Made by a program: the position numbers and the translations under genes. DNA of 10,525 nt, from positions 1-10,525 of the forward strand of contig CAUEKH010000058.1 in the NCBI GenBank assembly GCA_959018155.1. Reading direction: 5' to 3'. Under the pieces are notes generated by a model, which was not told where the DNA came from, ran no database searches, and worked only from the letters and a program-made list of their open reading frames with translations. This document shows, piece by piece, positions 1-8,246 of this stretch; positions within the stretch are counted from its first letter, which is position 1, and each line of letters starts with the position of its first letter. Source of the DNA: an uncultured Hungatella sp. Lineage in GTDB: Bacteria > Bacillota > Clostridia > Lachnospirales > Lachnospiraceae.

Positions 1-1481
1 ACAAAGTAATCCGGCACCAGATCCTTAAAAGAATTCGTCACCTCAAAATAGTAGCCGAACACCTTGTTGTACTTGATCTTCAGATTCTTGATGCCGGTCT
101 TTTCCCTCTCCCTCGACTCCAGTTCGGCAAGCCACGTCTTTCCTTCCGTCTTCGCCTGACGCAGCTTGTCAGCCTCCTCATGGTAGCCCTCCCTGATGAT
201 TCCGCCGTCTCGGACCGATACCGGCGGTTCCTCAATGATAGAGCGCTCGATTAAATCCTTCACATCCTCTAACGGATCCAGTTCTTCCCACAGTTCCTTT
301 AATAAGTCGCCCGTAAATTCATGAAGCAGATCTTTGATATAGGGAAGCATTCCCAGAGAATTTTTAAATGAAATCAAATCCCGAGGATTGGCTGTCTTAT
401 AGCTGATTCGGCCGATCAGACGCTCCAGATCGTAAATTGGATTCAGATACTCACAGATCTCCTCTCTGGATATGTAATTCATATTCAGTTCTTCGATGGC
501 GTTCTGCCTCTTTATAATCTCAGATTTGTGGATCAGCGGCTGCTCAATCCAGGTGCGCAGCAGTCTCGCCCCCATGGCCGTCTTCGTCTTATCGAGTACC
601 CACAGAAGCGTCCCCCGCTTCTGCTTTTCCCGCAACGTCTCCAAAAGTTCCAGATTGCGCCTGGTAGAGGTATCAATAATCATAAACTGCCCCGTCGAAT
701 ACGGCGTGATCGTGGTAATATGAGCCAGACTGTTCTTCTGCGTCTCATATAAGTACTCCATCACAGCCCCTGCTGCAATCACCCCGGTATCGTAGTCGGC
801 CAGCCCCAGCCCGTCTAAAGATCCCACTTTAAAATGCTCTTTTAAAAGGCGCCGGCAGCCCTCATCCGAAAAGAAATGACTGTCAAGCGCCGATATGACG
901 GTATGATAGCGTGCCTTCAACTCCTCCGTGTCCACGCCCGACATATAGAAGGCGTCGTTGCAGATGATCTCGGAAGGTGAAAACTTGTTGATTTCATCAG
1001 TCAGTTCCCGCTCCGATTCCACCTCTGTCACTAAAAAATCTCCTGTACTGATGTCGGATATGGCAATCCCGAACCGCTCATCAATATAGACAATTCCCAT
1101 CAGATAGTTATTCTTCGTCTCATCGAGAGCCTGCGCGCTCGTGATCGTTCCGGGGGTCACAACCCGGATAACCTCTCTCTTTACCAGTCCCTTGGCAAGC
1201 TTCGGATCCTCCATCTGTTCCGCGATGGCGACCTTGTAGCCCTTCTGCACAAGGCGGTTCAAATAGTTCTCTACCGCATGGTAAGGGACGCCGCACATGG
1301 GCGCGCGCGTCTCCATCCCGCACTCTTTTCCGGTCAGCGTAATTTCCAGTTCTTTGGAAACGGTCAGTGCATCCTCAAAGAACATTTCATAAAAGTCACC
1401 CAGCCTGTAAAACAGGATACAGTCCGGATACTGTTTCTTTGTTTCCAGATAATGGGTCATCATTGGTGATAATCCAGCCAC
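1..1481 (-). CDS. mutS: DNA mismatch repair protein MutS, N-terminal part (runs off the window)
   Basis: MutS recognises mismatches and small loops in newly replicated DNA and recruits MutL. I translated the minus strand from a GTG at 1481: 493 codons stay open to the window edge, a bit over half of a usual protein of about 870 residues. The mismatch-reading motif GDFYEMF lies at residues 28-34, with the wedge Phe30 and Glu32. Domain I continues through APMCGVPYHA and the connector domain follows (DISTGDF near 150). The lever region begins near WVLDKTKTAMGARLLRTW, and the frame ends inside the clamp at KDLVPDYFV. The Walker ATPase lies outside the window. The GTG start is chosen because GAGG sits 9 nt upstream, the family's N-terminus (AGLSPMM) begins there, and no in-frame ATG lies upstream. 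No separate promoter is seen; it is probably read with miaB. No frame damage is visible. Confidence 0.96.
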   Translation of the reverse strand, partial: MAGLSPMMTHYLETKKQYPDCILFYRLGDFYEMFFEDALTVSKELEITLTGKECGMETRAPMCGVPYHAVENYLNRLVQKGYKVAIAEQMEDPKLAKGLVKREVIRVVTPGTITSAQALDETKNNYLMGIVYIDERFGIAISDISTGDFLVTEVESERELTDEINKFSPSEIICNDAFYMSGVDTEELKARYHTVISALDSHFFSDEGCRRLLKEHFKVGSLDGLGLADYDTGVIAAGAVMEYLYETQKNSLAHITTITPYSTGQFMIIDTSTRRNLELLETLREKQKRGTLLWVLDKTKTAMGARLLRTWIEQPLIHKSEIIKRQNAIEELNMNYISREEICEYLNPIYDLERLIGRISYKTANPRDLISFKNSLGMLPYIKDLLHEFTGDLLKELWEELDPLEDVKDLIERSIIEEPPVSVRDGGIIREGYHEEADKLRQAKTEGKTWLAELESREREKTGIKNLKIKYNKVFGYYFEVTNSFKDLVPDYF

Positions 1482-1582
1482 GTCTTTTTCCTCTCTTCTT
1501 CTGTCATACAGACGGCAATCCGCACCTTTCCCGCGCAGATTACCGTCACATCAGTTCTGTCCTTCCGCTCTTCTCTTCTCAT
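1460..1582 (-). CDS. Possible 40-residue small protein between miaB and mutS
   Basis: A short open frame starts with ATG at 1582, 9 nt after the miaB stop, and ends with TGA inside the first codons of mutS, overlapping it by 22 nt. The product is charged, with the core VTVICAGKVRIAVCMTEEER and the C-terminus WLDYHQ. I do not recognise the family. The ribosome site for the ATG is poor. An internal GTG at codon 12 has GGAAGGA about 10 nt upstream and would give 29 residues. Bacillus carries ricA (ymcA) after miaB, but this frame is far too short and unlike that family. Its filling of the 110-nt gap and overlap with the mutS start fit a translated, coupling ORF; chance is also possible. Confidence 0.3.
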   Translation of the reverse strand: MRREERKDRTDVTVICAGKVRIAVCMTEEERKKTWLDYHQ

Positions 1583-1591
1583 GCCGGAAAA

Positions 1592-3061
1592 TCAGTTTCC
1601 TTCCACTAATGTTCCCATGTAGTAAAATCCCTTCGACTCATCGAGATAAACATCCACAATCTTTCCAATCAGAGCGGGATCCCCCTTAAAATGAACCGTC
1701 GTGTTATTGTCCATGCGCCCGGTTAAATACCCTTCCACATGATCATCCAGTTCCTCTGCTAACACCTTCGAAACTGTGTGGACGTCGCGTCCGCAGACCT
1801 CGGCCGAAATTTCCTGCACCTTGTGAAGCAGCCGGTCAAACCGATCCTTTACCACATCGTCCGGTATCTGATTTTCCATGGCAGCCGCAGGCGTTCCGGT
1901 CCGTTTTGAATAGATGAAGGTAAATGCGCTGTCAAAGCGGACCCGCTCCACCACATCCATCGTCTCCAGAAAATCTTCCTCCGTCTCCCCGGGAAATCCG
2001 ACAATAATATCAGTCGTTAAGGAGATACCGGGAACCGCCCTCCGAATCTTCTCCACCAGTTCTAAATACTGTTCTTTCGTATATCTGCGGTTCATCGCCT
2101 TTAAAATCGCCGTGCTTCCCGACTGCAGCGGCAGATGGAGATGGTGGCAGATTTTCTTCGATTCCTTCATCACCTCAATCAGTTCATCCGACAAATCCTT
2201 CGGATGGGAGGTCATAAAACGAATGCGCTCCAATCCCTCAATCTTCTCCACCTCCCTCAGCAGTTCAGCGAAGGTAATCGGGTTTTCAAGCGTCTTTCCA
2301 TAGGAATTGACATTCTGACCCAGCAGCATGACTTCCACCACGCCGTCCGCGACCAGCTTTTTGATTTCTTCAATAATATCCTTTGGGCTGCGGCTTCTCT
2401 CCCTGCCGCGCACATACGGAACGATACAGTAGCTGCAGAAATTATTACAGCCAAACATAATGTTTACTCCCGATTTGAACGGATATTTCCGCTCCGTCGG
2501 CAGTTCCTCCACGATGCTGTCTGTTCCCTCCCAGATATCAATGACCATCTTCTTTTTCGACTGCTCCGTCTCACACAGTCGCTGATAGAGGAGTTCTGCC
2601 AGCTTAAAAATGTTGTGAGTCCCGAAAATAATGTCGACAAAGCGGTAGCTCTTTTTGATCTTCTCCACCACCGTCTCTTCCTGCATCATGCAGCCGCAGA
2701 GGGCGATCATCATCCCCGGATTCTTCTGCTTTAAACGGCTCAAATAACCGAGCCGCCCGTAGACACGCTGATTCGCGTTATCTCTGACCGTACACGTGTT
2801 ATAGAGAACGAGATCCGCATTCTCCGTATCCGTCTCCTCAAATCCCACCGCTTCTAAAATACCGGCCAGCTTCTCAGAATCCCTGGCATTCATCTGGCAG
2901 CCAAAGGTTTCAATATGAAAGGTTAAGCGCTCTTTCTCTTCGTTTTTCTTCTTTTCATCGAGAAGTTCGCGGCACAGCCCGATAAAATAAAGCTGCCTTG
3001 CCTTCTCCTCCTCCGGTGCGTTTTTGCACGCATCTTCGTATGTCCTATAGGAATGGTTCAT
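1592..3061 (-). CDS. miaB: tRNA-2-methylthio-N6-dimethylallyladenosine synthase MiaB
   Basis: MiaB is a radical-SAM methylthiotransferase that adds the 2-methylthio group to i6A37 of tRNAs reading UNN codons, in the cytoplasm. With the start at 3061 it has 489 residues. The N-terminal UPF0004 domain carries the three cluster-binding cysteines Cys55 (ETFGCQMN), Cys90 (NTCTVR) and Cys124 (CGCM). The radical-SAM motif CxxxCxxC is Cys205, Cys209 and Cys212 (GCNNFCSYCIVP), followed by RGRERSRSP. A TRAM-type RNA-binding region ends the protein. A longer in-frame start exists at 3226, but the promoter puts the transcript start near 3229, leaving no leader for it; the ATG at 3061 has GGGAGAA about 7 nt upstream and suits the family. 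The 45-residue stretch before the first cysteine domain is charged, as is common in Clostridia. mutS follows 110 nt downstream. Confidence 0.97.
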   Translation of the reverse strand: MNHSYRTYEDACKNAPEEEKARQLYFIGLCRELLDEKKKNEEKERLTFHIETFGCQMNARDSEKLAGILEAVGFEETDTENADLVLYNTCTVRDNANQRVYGRLGYLSRLKQKNPGMMIALCGCMMQEETVVEKIKKSYRFVDIIFGTHNIFKLAELLYQRLCETEQSKKKMVIDIWEGTDSIVEELPTERKYPFKSGVNIMFGCNNFCSYCIVPYVRGRERSRSPKDIIEEIKKLVADGVVEVMLLGQNVNSYGKTLENPITFAELLREVEKIEGLERIRFMTSHPKDLSDELIEVMKESKKICHHLHLPLQSGSTAILKAMNRRYTKEQYLELVEKIRRAVPGISLTTDIIVGFPGETEEDFLETMDVVERVRFDSAFTFIYSKRTGTPAAAMENQIPDDVVKDRFDRLLHKVQEISAEVCGRDVHTVSKVLAEELDDHVEGYLTGRMDNNTTVHFKGDPALIGKIVDVYLDESKGFYYMGTLVEGN

Positions 3062-3192
3062 GTACAATTCTCCCTGTAATATATTTCTCTCTGTGGTATC
3101 TTTCTGGTTGCTGCCGTTTATCCGTCCGCAAAGACAGTACGGCTTCTCAGTTTCATGGAAAATTCCACGGTTTTTCTGCATGTTTTCGCGGT

Positions 3193-3222
3193 TTCTGCCC
3201 GATTCTGTCCATTTGGGCAGAA
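3193..3222 (-). promoter_or_regulatory. Hairpin near the 5' end of the miaB leader
   Basis: TTCTGCCC and GGGCAGAA form a perfect 8-bp inverted repeat around a 14-nt loop. In the predicted miaB mRNA it starts within about 10 nt of the 5' end. No U-run follows, so it is not a classical terminator. It could stabilise the mRNA end or be a protein-binding palindrome. The rest of the leader (3062-3192) holds no riboswitch that I recognise. Confidence 0.45.
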
Positions 3223-3235
3223 CCATCCGTGTGAT

Positions 3236-3263
3236 ATTATATCATAAATGAAAGTTATTGCAA
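3236..3263 (-). promoter_or_regulatory. Sigma-A type promoter of miaB
   Basis: On the minus strand TTGCAA (3263-3258) is followed after 16 nt by a perfect TATAAT (3241-3236), in an AT-rich setting. This predicts a transcript start near 3229 and a leader of about 168 nt before the miaB ATG. It is the only convincing promoter I see in the window and lies just after the terminator of the rhamnosidase operon, as expected for a transcription-unit boundary. Confidence 0.8.
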
Positions 3264-3314
3264 ATGAAAATGTTATCACGGTTTTCTGCGAATCCATATC
3301 CAGTCCTGCAGGAT

Positions 3315-3355
3315 AAAAACAGGAGAGCGAAACAGGACAACTTCCATCTCCTGTT
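3315..3355 (-). terminator. Rho-independent terminator after the rhamnosidase operon
   Basis: On the minus strand AACAGGAGA (3355-3347) pairs perfectly with TCTCCTGTT (3326-3318) across a 20-nt loop, and the right arm runs into TTTTT and then AT-rich sequence. The loop has a second TCCTGTT that could pair with the same left arm. It lies about 64 nt after the rhamnosidase stop and before the miaB promoter, so it closes the catabolic operon. The long loop lowers certainty. The spacer between stop and hairpin also holds GCCGGC and CTCCC/GGGAG pairings but no gene. Confidence 0.65.
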
Positions 3356-3418
3356 CCACTCTCCCGCCTTATTAAAATCGCTTTTTCAGGGAGAAAGCCG
3401 CCGGCTGCTCATCAGCCA

Positions 3419-6088
3419 TCAGCCTTCCGCCATTTTTCCTTCAATTTCATAACTGCCCATACACCACTCTTCTGGCAGCCTGCCGTTTACCACCGGCTTT
3501 CCGTTCACTGTAATATCTTCCATTTTTCCTTCCAGCGCCATTTCCACACAGCAGTCAAATGGCACGGTGAGAGTCAGCCTGATCCGCTCCCCCTTCCATT
3601 CCCATCCGGCCCTGTAATCTCCGGCTGTGGAGTGGTAATCCATGTACGCATAGTCCAGTTTCCGGCTCACCTTCGGCGCAAAACGCATCCGTTTCCCGCC
3701 GACTCCCGACTCCACGTGGCTTAAGCCGCAGACGTAACGGTAAATCCACTCGGAAATGACTCCGTACGCATAGTGATTTAAACTGTTCATGCCGGTGCTG
3801 CTGATAGAACCGTCCGGCAGCAGGGAATTCCATCTCTCCCAGATGGTAGTAGCCCCCAAATTAACCTCATAAAGCCAGCCCGGATAGTCCTCATTTAACA
3901 GAAGATGGTACGCCTCCTCGACATGACCCGTCTCAGACAGCGCCGGACAGAGGTAAGCCGTTCCCACAAATCCGGTTGCCAGATGGTTTCCGTACTTTTC
4001 AAGCAGCCGGCAGAGTTCTTCCCCCGCTTCCTCCAGTTCCTCTCCTTCAAATAAATGGAACCAGATTCCGAGCGCGTAAGCGGTCTGGGTGCTGATTGTC
4101 AGCCTTCCCTTTCCCGAAACGTATTTTTCGCGGATTGCATGGCGGACCTCACCGGCAATCTTTCCATAATATCTGGCATCAGCTTCCTTTCCAAGGATTC
4201 CGGCCGCCTTTGCGGTCAATTCTGCCGAATACATGTAAAAGGAGGAAGCCACGAAGTATTTGTCGGTGCCGCCTTCCCGGCTGTCGCCCTCACAGTCGAG
4301 AGAGAGCCAGTCGCCGAAGTGGAAGCCGCAGGTCCACAGCCGTTTCCCGCCGCAGTGCGTCTCATCCATGTGGATGATGAAATCCATCCACTGCTTCATG
4401 TTGTCGTACTGTTCTTCCAGCCATTTTTTATTTCCATAGTGTAAGTACGTGTTCCACGGAATGATGGTGGCGGCGTCTCCCCAGACGCTTGCGCCTGCCT
4501 CGCCCCACAAGTCTTCGGCCACGTCAAATTCCGGCTCCGCGTTCATTTCCCGGGCCAGAGTTAAGATATCCGGCACCACATACGGAACCGCTCCATTCTT
4601 TTCCCGCTGCTCAAAGGCCATATCCTTCATGTATTTCCTGAAAAATGACGGTGTCTGCATATGGTAGGAAGCCGCGCCGCTGAATATCTCGGCATCTCCC
4701 GTCCAGCCAAGGCGCTCATCTCTCTGCGGACAGTCGGTGGGAATGTCGAGGAAGTTGTCCTTCTGGCTCCATTTTGTGTTGGAAATCAACTGGTTTACTT
4801 TTTCATTGGAAGTCGTGATGTACCCGGTTTCCTCGATGTCGGAATATAAGGCCCACGCCTCAAAATCGCCCATATTCTCTTCCTTCACTTCCATTCCCGT
4901 CACCTTCACATAACGGAAACCGTAGAACGTAAAGTGCGGCCTCGCAAACTGTTTTTCCCCGTTGGAAATGAAAATATATTCCGCCTGCGCGCTTCTCAAA
5001 TTTTCACGGTAGAATTTGCCTTCCTGAAGCACCTCCCCGTACTGGAGGATAATCCGTTTTCCATTTGGCGCTTTCGCCTGAAATGCAACCCAGCCGGTAA
5101 TCTCCTGGCCAAAATCGAGGATCGTCTCGCCGATTGACGTGGTGATAATCTCTTTCACAGGGAGAACCTCACGCTTTCTGACCGGAACTCCTGTCATTGG
5201 TGTGAGAGGGGCTTTTGGGGCTGCTGCCGCAACCGCGTACTGCATCTGTCTTACCGGTACAGACCGAAGCGCCGGCTCCATGCGGGCGTCGTACATTTCC
5301 CCGTCGTAGATTCCCGAGGTGATAACCGGGGACTTTAAGGCAAGCCACGTCTCATCGGTGCCAATCACCTTCGTCTCCCCGCTGCGGCTTACGAGGTATA
5401 AATCGGCCAGCGCCTGAAAGGTGTCGCCGTAGTATTCCCTCAGCTGCCCCTTGTTGGTATAGCCTAAACGTCCCTTATACCAGCCGTTGCCCAAATAGAT
5501 ATCCACCTGGTTTTCTCCGGCCTTCAAAAGCGGTTTCACATCGTATGTCTGATACTGGATCCAGTACCGGTAATCGGTGAAACAGGGGCTTAAGTATTCG
5601 TCTCCCGCTTTTTCTCCGTTGATATAGACCTCGTAGACGCCAAGCCCGCACAGGTAGAGGCGGACGTGGTCAAGCGCGCCATACTCCTCCCCGCTTAAGG
5701 TAAATGTCTTACGAAATACCGGATGGATTTCCTGAACGAACGGCGCCTTAATCCAGGAACCGTGCCACTCCTCCTCCGGGTGTCCCCCCTCAAAGGAGGC
5801 CGGCTCACTCTCCGCTCTCACACCCGTTTCGTCTGTCACGGCCACCTTCCAGTAATAGCAGCAGGCCGGGGATAACCGGACATCCGGGGTAAAAGCGCAG
5901 GAATTCAAATCCGCCTCGCCGCTGTCATAGACGGGCTCCTCAAATGCCTAATCGCGGCTGATTAAGAGCCTGGCCGATTTCTGGAATTTTCCCTCAGCCC
6001 CGTCCACCTTCCAGGAAAATGTGACGGCTGACAGCTCAATTCCGATGGGATTTTCCTGATAATTCGTTTTTAAATCATAGATTCTCAT
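3419..6088 (-). CDS. GH78 alpha-L-rhamnosidase, reading frame interrupted by an in-frame TAG at codon 47
   Basis: GH78 enzymes release terminal alpha-L-rhamnose from plant polysaccharides and flavonoid or saponin glycosides by an inverting mechanism. The frame from the ATG at 6088 spans 889 codons, normal for the family. In order it has an N-terminal beta-sandwich domain (about 1-115), a galactose-binding-like domain, a concanavalin-like domain, the (alpha/alpha)6 catalytic barrel and a C-terminal beta domain. The GH78 signature DIPTDCPQRDERLGWTGD is at about 448-465, and GATTIWERW, holding the probable catalytic base Glu751, at about 745-753. There is no signal peptide, so it acts on imported glycosides. 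The start has AGGAGG 9 nt upstream and overlaps the galactosidase stop as ATGA. The TAG at 5950-5948 falls in the first domain; the remaining 842 codons are intact. A TTG restart at 5908, with GAGG 5 nt upstream, would give 829 residues missing half of that domain. Family assignment is firm; whether a functional protein is made is open. Confidence 0.9.
5948..5950 (-). other. In-frame amber codon inside the rhamnosidase gene
   Basis: Codon 47 of the rhamnosidase frame is TAG, between the residues LLISRD and AFEEPVYDSG. Both flanks read as one continuous GH78 N-terminal domain, so this is a point change (GAG, AAG or CAG to TAG are the simplest sources) and not a frameshift. No insertion or duplication is seen around it. 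Confidence 0.9.
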
Positions 6089-8226
6089 GAGATACTTCCT
6101 CCTGTTAATTCGGGCACTTCCTGCCCTGTCGATTCAATTTTCGCCACAATCACGTCTCCCGGCGCAATGGAAATGGTTCCTGTCAATTCCGCTTTGCAAG
6201 GCTGCTCTGGTCTGCCTGATCGCTCTGCCCTGTCAGGTCGCTGGCCTTCACTTCTTTCAGAGTATTCTCCGCCAATTAACGGTACCAGCCGGTCTTCCCC
6301 CAGTTCCACCCGGCCCGCTTCCCGCCCATGATTCATCATGAAAATGGTCTCCCCCGCTTCGGAAACCCGCCTTGTTACCTCCACTCCGGCAGAAGAACGG
6401 TAAACCGGCTTTATCTGCCTTTCTCTGCAGATACGTTCCAACAGTTCGTCGAGAAAATCCTGTTCCGGCTGAGTGCCGATATAGTAGGCGCAGCCAGCTC
6501 CAAACCGGTGCCTGGTGACGCACGGGGTTCCGGCATAGAAATCCTCCAGATATTCCGCCACCGTCTCCGTCTCCGGTTCCGGGTGGATGATGTCACAGAG
6601 AAAACCGCAGCCGTATTCCTCTTTCTGCACCAGGCCCGTCTTCCTGATTTTCATCCGGTTCGTCTCGTAAGGGCGAAGCGCATCCGTCTCTTCCACCCAG
6701 ATGCCAAGCAGATTTCGCAGTTTCCCGGGATAAGCGCCGAAAATGCAGCGGTCATTTTCATCGGCAATTCCCGACATCACTGTCGCGACCAGGATTCCGC
6801 CTCCATTTACGAAACGCTCAAGACCTTCAGAAAGCCCTTCCTTCATCATGTAGGCCATCGGGGCCAGCAGCAGATCGTACTCCTCCAGTTTTTCCGGTTC
6901 CGTCTCAAAGGGCAGAAAATCTACCGGAATATTCTGGCGGTACAGCGGCTCATAGTAGAGAGAAACCGTCTTTAAATAGTCCAGATCCTTACTCGGCCCG
7001 CTGGAAAGTTCCAGCGCCCACCAGTTATTCCAGTCGAAAAGGATCCCCGCTTTCGCAGGCGTCCGTCCCTGAAGGAAAACCGTTCCAAGGTCATGGAGTT
7101 CTTTTCCCAGCACCGCGCACTCTTTAAATACCCTCGTATCCTCTCTGCCGGAATGGCTGATGACCGCGCCATGGAATTTTTCCTGGCCCGCGATGGACTG
7201 GCGCATCTGGAAGAAGAGGCACGTGTCCGCTCCGTGGGCCAGAGCCTGATACGAAAGCCTTCTGACCTCCCCGGGCCGTTTTAACCGGTTGTAGGGCTGC
7301 CAGTTCTGCTGGTTGGGGGACTGTTCCGTGAGGACGAAGGATTGCCCGCCTTTCAGCCCTCTCATAATATCGTGCTTCATCGCCACAAAATAAGGCGGAT
7401 CATCCGGGTGTGGGTAATTGTCCCAGCCCACCAGATCCAGGTACTTCGTCATGGTAAACTGATCCAGCTTCTTAATATAACCGGACATATTGGTCTGCAC
7501 GGGGATGTCCGGGTTGTATTTTTTCAGTACACGGGCCTCATTTAAGAAACATTCTGACGTGGAATCCGTGACGAAACGCATGTAGTCCAGTTCAATGGCC
7601 GGATTAAACCGGTAATCGTCATTCAGTTCCGTGGGAAGCGTGATTTCTTCAAAACAAGTGACTGTTCTGCCCCAGAACGAAGTGTGCCACCGGAGATTTA
7701 AGTTGTCAATCGTGCCATACCGTTTCCGCAGCCAGAGGCGGAATCTGGCCTGACACGTCGGACAGTAGCAGTAGGTACCGTATTCATTGGAGACGTGCCA
7801 CATGGCAAGAGCCGGATGGTGGGCGTACCGTTTTGCCATCTCTTCTGCAATTGCCGCCGCCCTCTCTCTGTACTTTAAACTGTTGACACAGAAAAATACC
7901 CGCATCCCATGGGTCCGCTTTCTCCCGGCCCGATCTACCGGCAGCACTTCCGGGTACCGCGTGGAAAGCCAGGCCGGCTGGGCCGTGGTCGGCGTAGCCA
8001 GACAGACCGAAATCCCATGGCTCCAGATTTTATCCACAATCCCATCGAGCCACTCAAAATCGTAGACCCCCTCATCCGGCTCTAACTTTGCCCAGGAAAA
8101 CACCGGGAGCGTCAGTAAGTTGATACCTGCTTTTTTAAAAAGGCGCATATCCTCATCTATGGTCTTCTCATCCCACTGGTCCGGATTATAATCGCCACCA
8201 AAATATATTTTATCAGCTTTTTTCAT
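6085..8226 (-). CDS. GH42 beta-galactosidase, cytoplasmic
   Basis: GH42 enzymes hydrolyse terminal beta-D-galactose from short plant galacto-oligosaccharides with retention. The 713 residues match the usual length. The N-terminus IYFGGDYNPDQW opens the TIM barrel. The acid/base is Glu148 in WHVSNEYG and the nucleophile Glu301 in LTEQSPNQQNW. Cys113, Cys153, Cys155 and Cys158 form the structural zinc site of many GH42 proteins. A trimerisation/glutamine-amidotransferase-like domain (about 390-600) and a small C-terminal beta domain follow. No signal peptide is present. The ATG at 8226 has AAAGGTG a few nt upstream, 20 nt after the BKACE stop. The last codons contain the AGGAGG used by the rhamnosidase and overlap its start by 4 nt, so the two are coupled. 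Residues about 658-679 are an arginine/glutamate-rich insert in the C-terminal domain. Galactose is the likely but unproven specificity, since GH42 also includes alpha-L-arabinopyranosidases. Confidence 0.95.
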   Translation of the reverse strand: MKKADKIYFGGDYNPDQWDEKTIDEDMRLFKKAGINLLTLPVFSWAKLEPDEGVYDFEWLDGIVDKIWSHGISVCLATPTTAQPAWLSTRYPEVLPVDRAGRKRTHGMRVFFCVNSLKYRERAAAIAEEMAKRYAHHPALAMWHVSNEYGTYCYCPTCQARFRLWLRKRYGTIDNLNLRWHTSFWGRTVTCFEEITLPTELNDDYRFNPAIELDYMRFVTDSTSECFLNEARVLKKYNPDIPVQTNMSGYIKKLDQFTMTKYLDLVGWDNYPHPDDPPYFVAMKHDIMRGLKGGQSFVLTEQSPNQQNWQPYNRLKRPGEVRRLSYQALAHGADTCLFFQMRQSIAGQEKFHGAVISHSGREDTRVFKECAVLGKELHDLGTVFLQGRTPAKAGILFDWNNWWALELSSGPSKDLDYLKTVSLYYEPLYRQNIPVDFLPFETEPEKLEEYDLLLAPMAYMMKEGLSEGLERFVNGGGILVATVMSGIADENDRCIFGAYPGKLRNLLGIWVEETDALRPYETNRMKIRKTGLVQKEEYGCGFLCDIIHPEPETETVAEYLEDFYAGTPCVTRHRFGAGCAYYIGTQPEQDFLDELLERICRERQIKPVYRSSAGVEVTRRVSEAGETIFMMNHGREAGRVELGEDRLVPLIGGEYSERSEGQRPDRAERSGRPEQPCKAELTGTISIAPGDVIVAKIESTGQEVPELTGGSIS

Positions 8227-8246
8227 AAATGCACCTTTATTTTTAA

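Larger units (their letters stand above)
3166..3289 (-). repeat. Three copies of a GCAGAAA-ACCGYG motif around the miaB promoter
   Basis: Reading the minus strand, GCAGAAAACCGTG lies at 3289-3277, GCAGAAACCGCG at 3198-3187 and GCAGAAAAACCGTG at 3179-3166. They share GCAGAAA, a short A/C spacer and CCGYG, all in the same orientation. One copy is 14 nt upstream of the -35 box and two are in the leader; the middle copy begins inside the right arm of the leader hairpin. The spacing is irregular, so this is not a tandem array; it could be a set of binding sites or chance. Confidence 0.35.

Noticed and set aside
2135..2734. A 199-codon plus-strand open frame
   Set aside because: It lies wholly antisense to miaB, has no ribosome site or recognisable motif, and is explained by the codon bias of miaB.
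3062..3226. Upstream in-frame extension of MiaB by 55 residues
   Set aside because: The promoter predicts a transcript start about 3 nt before that ATG, the extension does not resemble MiaB N-termini, and a good ribosome site precedes the ATG at 3061.
5948..5950. TAG as a pyrrolysine codon
   Set aside because: It falls in a non-catalytic N-terminal domain of a glycosidase, no pyl genes are visible, and the residue has no known role in GH78.
6328..6975. A 215-codon plus-strand open frame
   Set aside because: It is antisense to the galactosidase, whose reading frame carries clear GH42 motifs; the antisense translation shows no family features.
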